In this document: in pieces, positions 8,609 through 16,302 of the stretch | Layout: each line of letters starts with the position of its first letter | Numbering within the stretch: position 1 is the stretch's first letter | Assembly: GCA_030641185.1 (NCBI GenBank) | Contig: DAOWHY010000035.1 | Span: 1-55,025, forward strand | From: Candidatus Moraniibacteriota bacterium | GTDB taxonomy: Bacteria > Patescibacteriota > Minisyncoccia > JAHIHE01 > JAGLIN01 | Reading direction: 5' to 3' | Length of the DNA stretch: 55,025 bases | Made by a program: the position numbers and the translations under genes | Notes under the pieces: generated by a model | What the model saw: only the letters and a program-made list of their open reading frames with translations | What the model was told of the DNA's origin: nothing | The model's database searches: none

Positions 8609-8956
8609 ATGAAGCATAAAATAAAAGGAAGACAATTTAAGAGAAGCAAATCACAAAGAAAAGCTTTGTTGAAACATTTGACAGAAGCGCTTGTTTTACA
8701 TGAAAAAATTACGACAACAACAGCTAAAGCAAAAGAGCTTTCGGTTTATGCGGAGAAGTTAATTACGACGGCGAAGAAACAAAATCTTTCTTCGGCGAAA
8801 GCGATTCACGATATCTTAGCGGATAAACCAGCGAAGAAAATGATCAATGATATTTCTAAAAAATATAAAAGCAGAAACGGCGGATACACGAGAGTTATAA
8901 AAATCGGGGAAAGAAAAGGAGATGTCGCGGAGATGGCGATTATAGAATTGGTGTAA
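8609..8956 (+). CDS. rplQ: 50S ribosomal protein L17 (bL17)
   Basis: 115 residues, normal length. Starts MKHKIKGRQFKRSKSQRKAL; contains LLKHLTEALVLHEKITTTTA and ends with GGYTRVIKIGERKGDVAEMA. Large-subunit protein near the exit tunnel. 30 bp after rpoA, the tightest spacing in this cluster. AAGG four bases before the ATG is a weak possible ribosome site. Confidence 0.97.
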   Translation: MKHKIKGRQFKRSKSQRKALLKHLTEALVLHEKITTTTAKAKELSVYAEKLITTAKKQNLSSAKAIHDILADKPAKKMINDISKKYKSRNGGYTRVIKIGERKGDVAEMAIIELV

Positions 8957-8989
8957 TAATTGGAGTTCATTTTTTAGAGTGTAGGAAGA

Positions 8990-9125
8990 GTGTAGAAAGT
9001 TTAATTTAAATAGAATTAGAAATTAATTGAAATTCGTAGAAATTTATAGAAATTAAGTCGTTGCTTTCTAAAAACAATTAGTTTCAACAAGTTTCTGTGA
9101 GTTTCCATAAATTTCTATAGCTAAT
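8990..9125. repeat. Short-word palindrome (gaaatttatagaaatt family)
   Basis: Left arm GAAATTCGTAGAAATTTATA, hinge TCGTTGCTTTCTAAAAACAA, right arm TTTCTGTGAGTTTCCATAAA. Same family as 4757-4880 and 5147-5310. Ends about 6 bp before the rplM start. Confidence 0.65.
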
Positions 9126-9131
9126 ATAATT

Positions 9132-9557
9132 ATGTCAGTAAATAAAGATAATAATAGAACAAACAAAATAAAAAAGCCAGAAAGGGATTGGCATCTTTTT
9201 GATGCGCGAGAGGAAAGTTTTGGGAGGATGGCTTCAAAAATCGCTGTTTTGTTGAGGGGGAAAAATAAAGTGGATTTTGCTCCGCATATAGACGGCGGGG
9301 ATTATGTTGTGGTAACAAATTCCGATAATTTGAAATATACGGGAAATAAAGGCGAGGGGAAAATTTATTACAGATACAGTGGTTATATGGGCGGACTAAA
9401 AGAAATAAATTTAAAAGATAAAATTAAAAAAGATTCCAGAGAGGTGATTAAAATAGCAGTTTACGGAATGTTGCCAAAGAATAAATTAAGAGACGAAATG
9501 ATTAAAAGACTGAAAGTTTACAAAGACGAAGATTATTTAGAGAAAGATAAATTTTAG
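9132..9557 (+). CDS. rplM: 50S ribosomal protein L13 (uL13)
   Basis: 141 residues. Key parts: WHLFDAREESFGRMASKIAV, LRGKNKVDFAPHIDGGDYVV, YRYSGYMGGLKEINLKD and AVYGMLPKNKLRDEMIKRLK. One of the first large-subunit proteins to assemble. Paired with rpsI as in most bacteria. ATG start taken because the lysine-rich N-terminal extension is common and a later start would cut into the conserved W-HLFDA motif. Confidence 0.97.
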   Translation: MSVNKDNNRTNKIKKPERDWHLFDAREESFGRMASKIAVLLRGKNKVDFAPHIDGGDYVVVTNSDNLKYTGNKGEGKIYYRYSGYMGGLKEINLKDKIKKDSREVIKIAVYGMLPKNKLRDEMIKRLKVYKDEDYLEKDKF

Positions 9558-9576
9558 ATATAAATTGTTAAATTGA

Positions 9577-9763
9577 TTTCTACCCGGCTTTAGCCGAGGG
9601 TCGGCGAGGTTTTAACCTCGCGGGAAAAATATATAAACAAATATAAAATCGTTTGAGATTAATTTTTCAAAATTAGATTTCATAATGCATAAAATATAAA
9701 TTTATTGAATTAAATCTCGTGAGGTTAAAACCTCATTGACCGTGCGCTAAAGCGCCGTAGAAA
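9577..9763. repeat. MITE-like composite palindrome, TTTCTACCCGGC...GCCGTAGAAA
   Basis: About 187 bp between rplM and rpsI. Left end TTTCTACC then hairpins GGCTTTAGCC and CGAGGTTTTAACCTCG. Right end has GTGAGGTTAAAACCTCA, then GCGCTAAAGCGC, then GTAGAAA. The order and strand of these blocks mirror each other, so the ends form terminal inverted repeats around an AT-rich core. Only copy in the window. Confidence 0.7.
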
Positions 9764-9782
9764 AAATCTAAATTATGTAACT

Positions 9783-10208
9783 ATGAGTGAAGATAATAAA
9801 GAAAAAACTAAGGGAAAGTATTTTTATGCGACAGGCAGAAGAAAATCCTCTGTTGCCAAGGTTAGAGTTTATGATGAAGCAAAAGAAAAAGGCATTACAA
9901 TAAACGACAAGGATTATAAAGAATATTTTATGAAAAATAATATTCTTATTGAAAAAATAAACTCTCCATTAAAGCTTTTAAATTTTGAAGGTAAGTTTTT
10001 AATATCTGTTAAGGTCCTCGGCGGCGGAGCGAATGGTCAGGCAGAAGCTGTGAGATTGGGAATTGCCAGAGCGCTTCTTTCTATGAATGGGGATTTTAAA
10101 AAAGAATTAAGAGCCAATGATTATTTAACAAGAGATCCGAGGAAGGTTGAAAGAAAGAAGCCTGGGCTGAAGAAAGCAAGAAGAGCTCCGCAGTGGAAGA
10201 AGAGATAG
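9783..10208 (+). CDS. rpsI: 30S ribosomal protein S9 (uS9)
   Basis: 141 residues. YFYATGRRKSSVAKVRV at the start, VKVLGGGANGQAEAVRLGIA in the middle, and the invariant basic tail RDPRKVERKKPGLKKARRAP followed by QWKKR, which reaches the P-site tRNA. The N-terminus is about 10 residues longer than usual. Last gene of the cluster; a strong terminator follows 22 bp later. Confidence 0.97.
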   Translation: MSEDNKEKTKGKYFYATGRRKSSVAKVRVYDEAKEKGITINDKDYKEYFMKNNILIEKINSPLKLLNFEGKFLISVKVLGGGANGQAEAVRLGIARALLSMNGDFKKELRANDYLTRDPRKVERKKPGLKKARRAPQWKKR

Positions 10209-10230
10209 AATTAAAATTATTAGAAATTTA

Positions 10231-10262
10231 AAAAACCGCTTGTTGATGAGCGGTTTTTTTGT
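10231..10262 (+). terminator. Rho-independent terminator of the ribosomal cluster
   Basis: Perfect 8-bp stem AAACCGCT (10231-10238) with AGCGGTTT (10247-10254), loop TGTTGATG, followed directly by a T-run. Confidence 0.92.
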
Positions 10263-10319
10263 TTTGTTTTTCTTAAAATATTTATTCACAGTTTTTCACT
10301 TTATAAAGCGTATTTTTTG

Positions 10320-10328
10320 TGCTATAAT
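10320..10328 (+). promoter_or_regulatory. Extended -10 promoter (TGCTATAAT)
   Basis: Consensus TGnTATAAT with no clear -35. It lies between the rpsI terminator and the exported amidase-like gene and would give a leader of about 190 nt. Confidence 0.65.
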
Positions 10329-10385
10329 ATTGAGATATTAAGAGGAGAAGATAAAAAGTTCTTTCAAAAAACAAAACAAAAAATA

Positions 10386-10455
10386 TGTCTCTTGAGTTTT
10401 TCAGAGACAGTGTTGAGTTTTCTGATTTTAGTTTAGAAAATTCTGCACTGTCTCT
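10386..10455 (+). promoter_or_regulatory. Leader with two mutually exclusive hairpins
   Basis: The segment AGAGACAGTG (10403-10412) can pair downstream with CACTGTCTCT (10446-10455, 10 bp perfect). Its first seven bases can instead pair upstream with TGTCTCT (10386-10392). An inner TTTTCT/AGAAAA helix sits in the larger hairpin. The segment is untranslated leader of the gene at 10524. The geometry is that of a two-state RNA switch or a stabilising 5' structure; function is inference. Confidence 0.5.
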
Positions 10456-10523
10456 AATAAGGAAGTGAAATAAAAAAATAATGTTTTATTTCCAATGAAT
10501 TAAGGGGCGGACGGAGATATAAA

Positions 10524-11150
10524 ATGAAAACCAAAAGAATAGGAACAATAGTGGTAGCAATGCTATTACTAACATTGCTTTGCGCAATGGTAACACCAGT
10601 AGCTGCGTATAGCTACAATGGGGAAGCAGCAGCGAATTATGCGTATAACAACGCATATAACAATGTGCCAGGAACATATGTTTTTAAGAACGGTGGCGGT
10701 GATTGCACTAACTTTGCATCGCACTCTCTTCAAGCTGGAGGGTGGAGAGAAATCGGAGGTTGGTCGTATATCAGCAGTGATGTTTGGTTTTATGATTATC
10801 CCTATAGGTATGGTTATAGTCACACTTGGACTGTTGCTGATAGATTCTATGATTTTCTCGCAGCACATAATAATAGAGCATATCCAGTTTCGGTGAAATA
10901 TAGAAAGCATCTGTTACAAAAAGGCGATATTGTCCAGATAGACTACAAAGACAAATACGGGAATTGTGGATACTGGGATCATACAATGATTGTTACCGAT
11001 AAAAATGGTAATGATCCATTGATGTCATATCATTCAGTAGGAGAACCAAGCCAAACTGGAGTGAGAAACAAATCTCTTACGGAGATAATGAATGATAATT
11101 CAGATGCTCGTTTCCTTGGCTGGCGAATTCGCAGTACCTATTACTATTGA
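10524..11150 (+). CDS. Exported putative amidase (Amidase_6-like, papain/NlpC-type fold)
   Basis: 208 residues. A clear signal peptide (charged MKTKR, hydrophobic core, probable cleavage after TPVAA at about 28), then YNGEAAANYAYNNAYNNVPG and the catalytic-type motif GGGDCTNFASHSLQAGGW (Cys61), with WDHTMIV (His153) as the likely partner. This pattern fits the Amidase_6 family of secreted cysteine hydrolases, which probably cut peptide or amide bonds in wall or matrix material. The ribosome site ACGGAGAT, about 6 bp from the ATG, is stronger than in neighbouring genes, and the gene has its own promoter and leader. Such proteins are known mainly from Firmicutes and some archaea, so transfer is plausible. 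Substrate unknown. Confidence 0.75.
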   Translation: MKTKRIGTIVVAMLLLTLLCAMVTPVAAYSYNGEAAANYAYNNAYNNVPGTYVFKNGGGDCTNFASHSLQAGGWREIGGWSYISSDVWFYDYPYRYGYSHTWTVADRFYDFLAAHNNRAYPVSVKYRKHLLQKGDIVQIDYKDKYGNCGYWDHTMIVTDKNGNDPLMSYHSVGEPSQTGVRNKSLTEIMNDNSDARFLGWRIRSTYYY

Positions 11151-11253
11151 AATTGCTAAGCAGTAATTTTAGTAGTATAATTGGGGGTAGATAATAATAA
11201 AAACAAAGAACTTTATTATTGTCTACTCTATTTTTTTAAAATTATTTATTGTA

Positions 11254-11856
11254 GTGAACAATTTAACAATTATCAAAAAAGTAATAATAGGAATGTTGTT
11301 AGTAGTAGTTTTTTTGGTGGTAGCAAAAGTAATTCTAAATGAGCGTCGTTTAAAACAAAGCGAGCAGCGGTTTTCTGAATGCTTTAATCAAATTCCAGAA
11401 AATCCAGATCCTGAAGATGTCATGGGTTTGAGTTTGGCAAGTTTGTCTGCTAATGAAGAAAAAGAGATACAAGAAATTATTAGAAAAGCATTTGAAGGAC
11501 AATGGTTATATCGTTATTGTTATAAGGATGAAGATGAAATGGATGATCTGATAGAAAATTTGTATATTTCAAAGGAGTATCAGCAATTTAAAAGAGAAAT
11601 TAAAGAAGAATATAAATATATCAGTCGCGAAAATAGTTTGGAAAATATTTCTTATTCTCTTGAGAAAATGAGATTTAGCAAACCAAGAAAGTATAAAGAT
11701 CTTGATGACAGAATTGGAATAATAGCTGGGAACGGTAATATCCATTATTTCCTATTCAAAAAAATTAATGACCAATGGAAAATAGAAAAAGAAATATGGC
11801 ATATAAAACCTTGTTTTCTTGATGAGACATTCTCTATTGTTGGTTCAGGTCTCTGA
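11254..11856 (+). CDS. Membrane-anchored protein of unknown function
   Basis: 200 residues with GTG start; the alternative ATG at 11293 would still keep most of the single N-terminal transmembrane helix (about residues 9-27). The rest is soluble, rich in Glu and Lys, probably outside the membrane, with no recognised motif. A pair of possible tyrosine-rich helices (YKYISRENSLENISYSLEKM) and a C-terminal beta-like part (NIHYFLFKKINDQWKIEKEI) are visible; the latter resembles the strand pattern of NTF2-like or lumazine-type anchored domains. The last residues and the stop codon lie inside a palindromic repeat element (11839 on), so the native C-terminus may have been replaced. Confidence 0.5.
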   Translation: MNNLTIIKKVIIGMLLVVVFLVVAKVILNERRLKQSEQRFSECFNQIPENPDPEDVMGLSLASLSANEEKEIQEIIRKAFEGQWLYRYCYKDEDEMDDLIENLYISKEYQQFKREIKEEYKYISRENSLENISYSLEKMRFSKPRKYKDLDDRIGIIAGNGNIHYFLFKKINDQWKIEKEIWHIKPCFLDETFSIVGSGL

Positions 11857-11994
11857 CCTGAACCAGATATTTCTTAGGAAATAATTAAAAAACTTATATC
11901 TTTAATGATCTTATAATTTGTGAATTTAAGAATGATGTTTGGTTATAGATAGGTTAAAGAAATAAAAGGTTCAGGTCGGGAGACCTGAACCAAC
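11839..11994. repeat. MITE-like element, GTTGGTTCAGG family, copy 1
   Basis: 156 bp with inverted ends GTTGGTTCAGG and CCTGAACCAAC. Each end is itself a hairpin (GGTTCAGGTCTCTGACCTGA; CAGGTCGGGAGACCTG). AT-rich core begins ATATTTCTTA. Copy 2 (23341-23465) has the same ends and the same TATATTTCTTA next to the left hairpin. It supplies the stop codon of the preceding gene. Confidence 0.8.
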
Positions 11995-12000
11995 AGTAAA

Positions 12001-12105
12001 GGAACTGTTTATAAAACAGTTCCCACAATAAGTGTCAATCCCTAATATGCGACAAAATAAAATTTATCGTATTTTCAGGGCAGACACATAGGTCTGCCCC
12101 TACGA
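12001..12105. repeat. Two further hairpin repeats
   Basis: GGAACTGTTTATAAAACAGT ending in TCC (12001-12023), and a larger hairpin with TCGTA outside and GGGCAGAC/GTCTGCCC inside, closing with TACGA (12067-12105). The second resembles a widespread GTAGGGGCAGACC-type intergenic repeat. With the element before them they fill the 301-bp gap 11857-12157. Confidence 0.65.
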
Positions 12106-12120
12106 TGATAATAAAATAAT

Positions 12121-12151
12121 AAAAAATCCTGCTATTTTGGCAGGATTTTTT
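12121..12151. terminator. Bidirectional terminator between convergent genes
   Basis: Perfect 12-bp stem AAAAAATCCTGC / GCAGGATTTTTT with a 7-nt loop. A-run and T-run on both sides let it serve the plus-strand gene ending at 11856 and the minus-strand gene ending at 12158. Confidence 0.9.
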
Positions 12152-12157
12152 TAACTC

Positions 12158-13603
12158 TTATTCCTCCTCTAAATCAACCGAAATCAATCTACCATCCTCC
12201 ACATAATAAACAGAGTTATTGTCTCGGGAATAAAAAATATCATTATTCTCCAATTCTAAAACATCAAAAACATTTACTTTATCTCTATTGTCAAATTCTA
12301 TAAATTTAAAAATATCGTCTTCTTTATAAAATAAATGTTCCTCGTCTATGTATAACGAAATATTATTTATCTCGTTGCTGTATCTTGTGATTAACTCGTT
12401 TTCAAATTTTTCCTTATGAGGTTGTGAAAGTTTCTCTTTTAGATAATATATCCAAATTTCGTGGTTACTATAATAAATAATTCGTTCATTATAATTTGTG
12501 AAATAAGCATTCTTTACTTGAGAATTTATAAAAGTTATCTCGTTTGTTTTACTGATAAAGTATAACTCTCCAGACCAAGATAAAATTAGATAAGCGTTGT
12601 CGTTTGACTTTATTATTCTTGCCGGCGATTGAGTGTCAAAATCATTCGGCATTGTTGAAACAATTTTTGCTTCTGATAGATTATCCAAACTGCTGACATA
12701 TAAAACATAATCATTTTTTTTGAAATAATATAAATAATCCCCATGGACCAAGAATCCAGACACATTTTTCAGCACTCTTTTCGAAACTAATTTTTTATAA
12801 TCAAATTCATACAGTATATCATTCTTATCATTTTTTAAGTAAAACAGAGATTCACCAAAGTCAAAATTATATTTATTTTTAACTTTTGAAATTTCATTAA
12901 AAATAAAACTGACATCAGATATTTTATTTTTATTTTCAAAATCAATTAAATACCAAAAAAAGCTGTTGTTTTCGCTTATTTTAGCGATTATCTTTGTATC
13001 ATCATTTGACCAAATAATGTCGTCAAGACTAAAATTAATATCGTTCTTTTTAAATGGCGCGTTATTAAAATTCGCGATTATTTTTACTTCTTCATCTTTT
13101 GATTTTGAATTAATGTCAAACAAATTTAAATTATTTTGATTTCTGTAAACGACTTTATTTTTTCCGTTGCTGATCCAAATATTATTCGCGCCTAAACTTG
13201 TTGTTATATTATCCAGTAAAATATTTTTTTCATAATTATTTTTTAAAAGAGCAATGTTTTTAAGTTCAGTTATATATCCGCCATTGACATTTATATTTTT
13301 CCCCCAATCAAAATATCCATCCTTTTTTATTTTAATATTATACTCGCCGCTATTTAGATTTTCAATTTTAATATATCCAGTGAGCAAAGTATTTAAAGTG
13401 TTATTATTTTCAAAAAGATCGTCGTTAATATAAATGTCAATATCTTCTGGAGTAGATTTTATTATAATTGCTCCTGTTTGTATTGTTTCTCCTTTTTTCA
13501 TATCATATTTATATCCAAAACTATAAAACAAAACAATAGCAAGCAAAACAAAGAATGTCGTTATGCAAATATATAAATAGATTTTCAATTTTTTGTTTAT
13601 CAT
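12158..13603 (-). CDS. PEGA-domain surface protein with beta-propeller-like region
   Basis: 481 residues. Start taken at MINKKLKIYL (13603): the frame stays open further upstream, but that part runs through the divergent mreB promoter and coding region. One N-terminal membrane helix (about 8-30) anchors it. Residues about 42-115 form a PEGA domain (GAIIIKSTPEDIDIYINDDL, GEYNIKIKKDGYFDW). The remainder has repeated strand units with NAYLILSWSGELYFIS, IWIYYLKEK and similar, typical of a WD40/TolB-like propeller. Probably an extracytoplasmic protein; role unknown. Divergent from mreB with 71 bp between. Confidence 0.75.
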   Translation of the reverse strand: MINKKLKIYLYICITTFFVLLAIVLFYSFGYKYDMKKGETIQTGAIIIKSTPEDIDIYINDDLFENNNTLNTLLTGYIKIENLNSGEYNIKIKKDGYFDWGKNINVNGGYITELKNIALLKNNYEKNILLDNITTSLGANNIWISNGKNKVVYRNQNNLNLFDINSKSKDEEVKIIANFNNAPFKKNDINFSLDDIIWSNDDTKIIAKISENNSFFWYLIDFENKNKISDVSFIFNEISKVKNKYNFDFGESLFYLKNDKNDILYEFDYKKLVSKRVLKNVSGFLVHGDYLYYFKKNDYVLYVSSLDNLSEAKIVSTMPNDFDTQSPARIIKSNDNAYLILSWSGELYFISKTNEITFINSQVKNAYFTNYNERIIYYSNHEIWIYYLKEKLSQPHKEKFENELITRYSNEINNISLYIDEEHLFYKEDDIFKFIEFDNRDKVNVFDVLELENNDIFYSRDNNSVYYVEDGRLISVDLEEE

Positions 13604-13622
13604 ATAATCATCATAATTTAAA

Positions 13623-13650
13623 TTGACAATTAGCGCAAATAAGATAGAAT
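13623..13650 (+). promoter_or_regulatory. Sigma-70-type promoter of mreB
   Basis: TTGACA (13623-13628), 16-bp spacer, TAGAAT (13645-13650). It lies in the 71-bp divergent spacer, 24 bp before the mreB start codon. Confidence 0.8.
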
Positions 13651-13674
13651 AAAGGAAGTCGTTAACTAAAATAT

Positions 13675-14682
13675 ATGTTTGTAAAGAAAATAGGAATAGA
13701 TCTTGGAACCGCCAATATATTGGTATTTTTGCCTCAAAAGGGCGTTGTTGTAAACGAGCCATCTGTTATTGCGGTATCTATTGAAGATAATAAAATTTTG
13801 GCTGTTGGAAATAAAGCAAAAGAAATGTTGGGAAAAACCCCGGAAAGTATATCCGCAAGTCGTCCGGTTAAAGATGGTGTAATTGCCGATTATAAAGTTA
13901 CGGAAGCAATGATGCGGTACTTTATAAATAAAGTAAGTGGAAAAGTTCGATTTTTTAAGCCCGAAGTCATAGTTTCCGTTCCTGCTGGAATTACTTCAAC
14001 AGAAAGAAGGGCGGTTATTGACGCTACAATGCAAGCTGGCGCGAAGGCCGCCTATGTTGTTAAAGAACCGATTTTGGCCGCCATTGGCGCTGGAATTCCG
14101 ATAAATACGCCTTTTGGTAATATGATTATAGATATTGGCGGAGGAACTTCAGAAGTGGCTGTTATTTCTTTAGGAGGAGTTGTGTCATTTTCTTCGGTCA
14201 GAGTTGGCGGGGATAAATTGGACAAGGCAATTTCTGAATTTGTCAGAAAAAAGCATGGAATAATTATTGGCGACAGAAATGCGGAAGAGATAAAAATAAA
14301 AATCGGTAGCGCGATCATTTCAGAGGAAGATAATTTTATGGAGGTGAGAGGAAGAGATTTGATTTCGGGATTACCGAAGACAATAAAAATAAGCTCAAAT
14401 GAAATTACGGAGGCGATTCAAGATGAACTTCAGGAAATAATCAGGGCTGTAAAAAATGTCCTTCAAAATACACCGCCAGAATTATCTTCAGATGTTATTG
14501 ATCGCGGAATGGTTTTAAGCGGCGGCGGCGCGCTTTTGAAAAATCTGGATAAATTATTATCGCAAGTAACAGGCGTTCCATGCTATGTCGCGGACGATCC
14601 ATTATTGTGCGTTGCGAAAGGAACTGGTAAAGTTTTGGATGATTTGGATTTGTATAAGCGGAGCGTGATTAGTAGTAAGTAG
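13675..14682 (+). CDS. mreB: Rod shape-determining actin-like protein MreB
   Basis: 335 residues, normal MreB length. Phosphate 1 loop GIDLGTANILVF, MIDIGGGTSEVAVISLGGVV, ERRAVIDATMQAGAKAAYVV and the adenosine motif MVLSGGGALLKNLDKLLSQV are all present. Cytoplasmic filament protein that guides lateral wall synthesis, which fits the presence of mraY at 40 kb. mreC/mreD do not follow; glycosyltransferases do instead. The last residues (SSK) and stop overlap the start of a palindromic repeat. Confidence 0.96.
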   Translation: MFVKKIGIDLGTANILVFLPQKGVVVNEPSVIAVSIEDNKILAVGNKAKEMLGKTPESISASRPVKDGVIADYKVTEAMMRYFINKVSGKVRFFKPEVIVSVPAGITSTERRAVIDATMQAGAKAAYVVKEPILAAIGAGIPINTPFGNMIIDIGGGTSEVAVISLGGVVSFSSVRVGGDKLDKAISEFVRKKHGIIIGDRNAEEIKIKIGSAIISEEDNFMEVRGRDLISGLPKTIKISSNEITEAIQDELQEIIRAVKNVLQNTPPELSSDVIDRGMVLSGGGALLKNLDKLLSQVTGVPCYVADDPLLCVAKGTGKVLDDLDLYKRSVISSK

Positions 14683-14736
14683 TTAGTAGTAAGTATCAAG
14701 CGTACTTGATACTTACTACTTGATACTTACTACTTA
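14671..14736. repeat. Short-word palindrome (agtagtaagtatcaag / cttgatacttactact)
   Basis: AGTAGTAAGT words on the left, hinge AAGCGTACTT, then GATACTTACTACTTGATACT on the right: an almost perfect large hairpin. It overlaps the end of mreB and stops about 3 bp before the next start codon. Confidence 0.8.
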
Positions 14737-14739
14737 CAC

Positions 14740-15828
14740 ATGAACATTGGCATTGATGCTTCACGGGCATTTATAAAAGAAAAAACTGGAATAGAAGAAT
14801 ATTCTTATCAGTTAATCAGAAATTTGGCGATGATGGATTTAAAAAGCCATCAAATTTTTTTATACGCGAGAAAAAATTCTGTTATAGATTTTAATCTGCC
14901 AAGTAATTTTAAATTAAAAATTATTTCTTTAAATAAACTTTGGACGCAAATTGGACTGGCATCTGAAATGATGAAAAATAAACCGGATATTTTATTTATT
15001 CCTTCTTATACTATTCCTCAAACACATCCAGCTAAAACAATCGTGACGATTCATGGTTTGGAATATAAATATTTTCCCGAATGTTATTCTATTAAGGAAA
15101 GATTATTTTTGGAATTAAATACTTTGTTCTCAATAAAATGGTCAAGCAAAGTTATTGTTCCGTCGGAGAGTACAAAGAGGGATTTGATTAAGTTTTATAA
15201 AGTTGATGGAGATAAAATTAAAGTTGTTTATCATGGGGCAAATAGTAGCAAGTATCAAGTAGTAAGTGTTAGGCAAGATTTTAAAAAAAGTTTTAATATT
15301 TTGTTTGTTGGGAGGTTGGAAAAAAGAAAAAATATAGTGAATTTAGTTAAAGCGTTTGAGCTGTTTAAAAAAAGCTACAAGCTACAAGCTACAAGCTACA
15401 AGCTAATCTTGGTTGGCAAAGCGGGATTTGGCTTTTCGGAAATAAAAAAAGCGATTGAAGAATCGTTATTTAAGAAAGACATTATTTTAAAAAATTATAT
15501 TACAGAAGCAGAAAAGGATGAGTTATATAAAAAATCCGATTTGTTTGTTTTGCCTTCTTTGTATGAGGGATTTGGTTTGCCAGTTTTAGAGGCAATGAGT
15601 TATGGCGTTCCAGTAATTTGTTCTAATGCTTCATCTCTGCCAGAAGTTGCGGGAGACGCGGCTTTATTAGTTGATCCAAACAACATTCAAGAAATTGCTG
15701 ACGCAATGAATAGAGTTTTTAGCGATGATGGTTTGAGAAATAAAATGATTGAAAAAGGATTTAAGAATATGGAGAAGTTTAGTTGGGGGAAGTGTGCGGG
15801 GGAGACGATGGAGGTGTTGCTAAATTGA
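14740..15828 (+). CDS. GT4-family glycosyltransferase
   Basis: 362 residues. N-terminal MNIGIDASRAFIKEKTGIEEY is a GT-B acceptor domain start; VIVPSESTKRDLIKFYKV and LFVGRLEKRKNIVNLVKAFE lead into the donor domain; the EX7E motif is EGFGLPVLE (about residues 275-283), followed by NASSLPEVAGDAALLVDP. It transfers a sugar from an activated donor in cell-surface glycan synthesis; the sugar is unknown. Two stretches come from repeat DNA: SSKYQVVSV (about 15243-15275) matches the agtagtaagtatcaag words, and SYKLQATSYKL (15373-15405) is a heptamer tandem array. Confidence 0.9.
   Translation: MNIGIDASRAFIKEKTGIEEYSYQLIRNLAMMDLKSHQIFLYARKNSVIDFNLPSNFKLKIISLNKLWTQIGLASEMMKNKPDILFIPSYTIPQTHPAKTIVTIHGLEYKYFPECYSIKERLFLELNTLFSIKWSSKVIVPSESTKRDLIKFYKVDGDKIKVVYHGANSSKYQVVSVRQDFKKSFNILFVGRLEKRKNIVNLVKAFELFKKSYKLQATSYKLILVGKAGFGFSEIKKAIEESLFKKDIILKNYITEAEKDELYKKSDLFVLPSLYEGFGLPVLEAMSYGVPVICSNASSLPEVAGDAALLVDPNNIQEIADAMNRVFSDDGLRNKMIEKGFKNMEKFSWGKCAGETMEVLLN
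15373..15405. repeat. In-gene tandem heptamer (agctaca x4)
   Basis: Four exact copies of AGCTACA plus AGCTA, read as SYKLQATSYKL in the glycosyltransferase just before the donor-domain strand LILVGKAG. The same TAGCTTGTAGCTTTTT words appear in intergenic DNA at 23304-23332 and 51090-51120. Confidence 0.85.
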
Positions 15829-15834
15829 TAAATT

Positions 15835-15994
15835 GGAGTTCAGGTTTTAACCTGTAAAATTTTACGCACTACGACGGTGCCATAGTCCAAAACGGAGCCG
15901 CAGCGTAGTGAGGCTGTGGCACTGCATTTGCAAATCTTGCATTTGGGATTCCACAGCTCTGCGGAGACTATGGAACCCTCGGCGGAGTGAACTC
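15835..15994. repeat. Composite palindrome, GGAGTTCAGG...GTGAACTCC
   Basis: Starts with GGAGTTCAGGTTTTAACCTG, a hairpin also found at 25441-25463 and inside elp3 (31502-31524). Continues with GTGCCATAGTCC...GGCTGTGGCAC and a ccacagct/tatggaacc hairpin (15945-15978), and ends GTGAACTCC. The gap 15829-16073 holds no gene. Confidence 0.65.
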
Positions 15995-16073
15995 CAGAGA
16001 TTTTATAGTTTGAAAAATTAAATAAAAAAAGAAAGGCAGAGCAATTTTAATTTTGTTAAATTAAAATTGATAC

Positions 16074-16271
16074 CTAAATTCTAAAAGTTATTACTGCTAT
16101 TGCTGCAGTAATTCCGCTTAAAGCGAAAGATAACAGCATATAAATTAACAGTCGACCTTGCGATCTACTGTAGTTTCCATTAGTAGCTATTTTTTTGAAA
16201 AATGTCCCAACTCCAAAAGAGAATACTGAAATTAAAACACTTATAAAAACAACCGCATCTATTATATTCAT
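16074..16271 (-). CDS. Small two-helix membrane protein, unknown function
   Basis: 65 residues: helix 1 about 5-25 (VVFISVLISVFSFGVGTFF), a short polar loop KKIATNGNYSRSQGR, helix 2 about 41-63 (LLIYMLLSFALSGITAAIAV). Despite its size it is well supported: a perfect ribosome site AAGGAGGTGA lies 5 bp before the ATG, and a TTGACA-17-TAGGAT promoter is placed correctly upstream. Not recognised; holin-like, pilin-like or toxin-like membrane peptides share this layout but nothing specific points to any of them. The only minus-strand gene between 13.7 and 29.7 kb. Confidence 0.75.
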   Translation of the reverse strand: MNIIDAVVFISVLISVFSFGVGTFFKKIATNGNYSRSQGRLLIYMLLSFALSGITAAIAVITFRI

Positions 16272-16302
16272 ATTTTCACCTCCTTTTCAAATATGACTCT
16301 GC

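Noticed and set aside
13604..13762. Upstream extension of the PEGA protein by 53 codons
   Set aside because: It overlaps the mreB promoter and coding start; the internal Met at 13603 is followed directly by a good membrane anchor.
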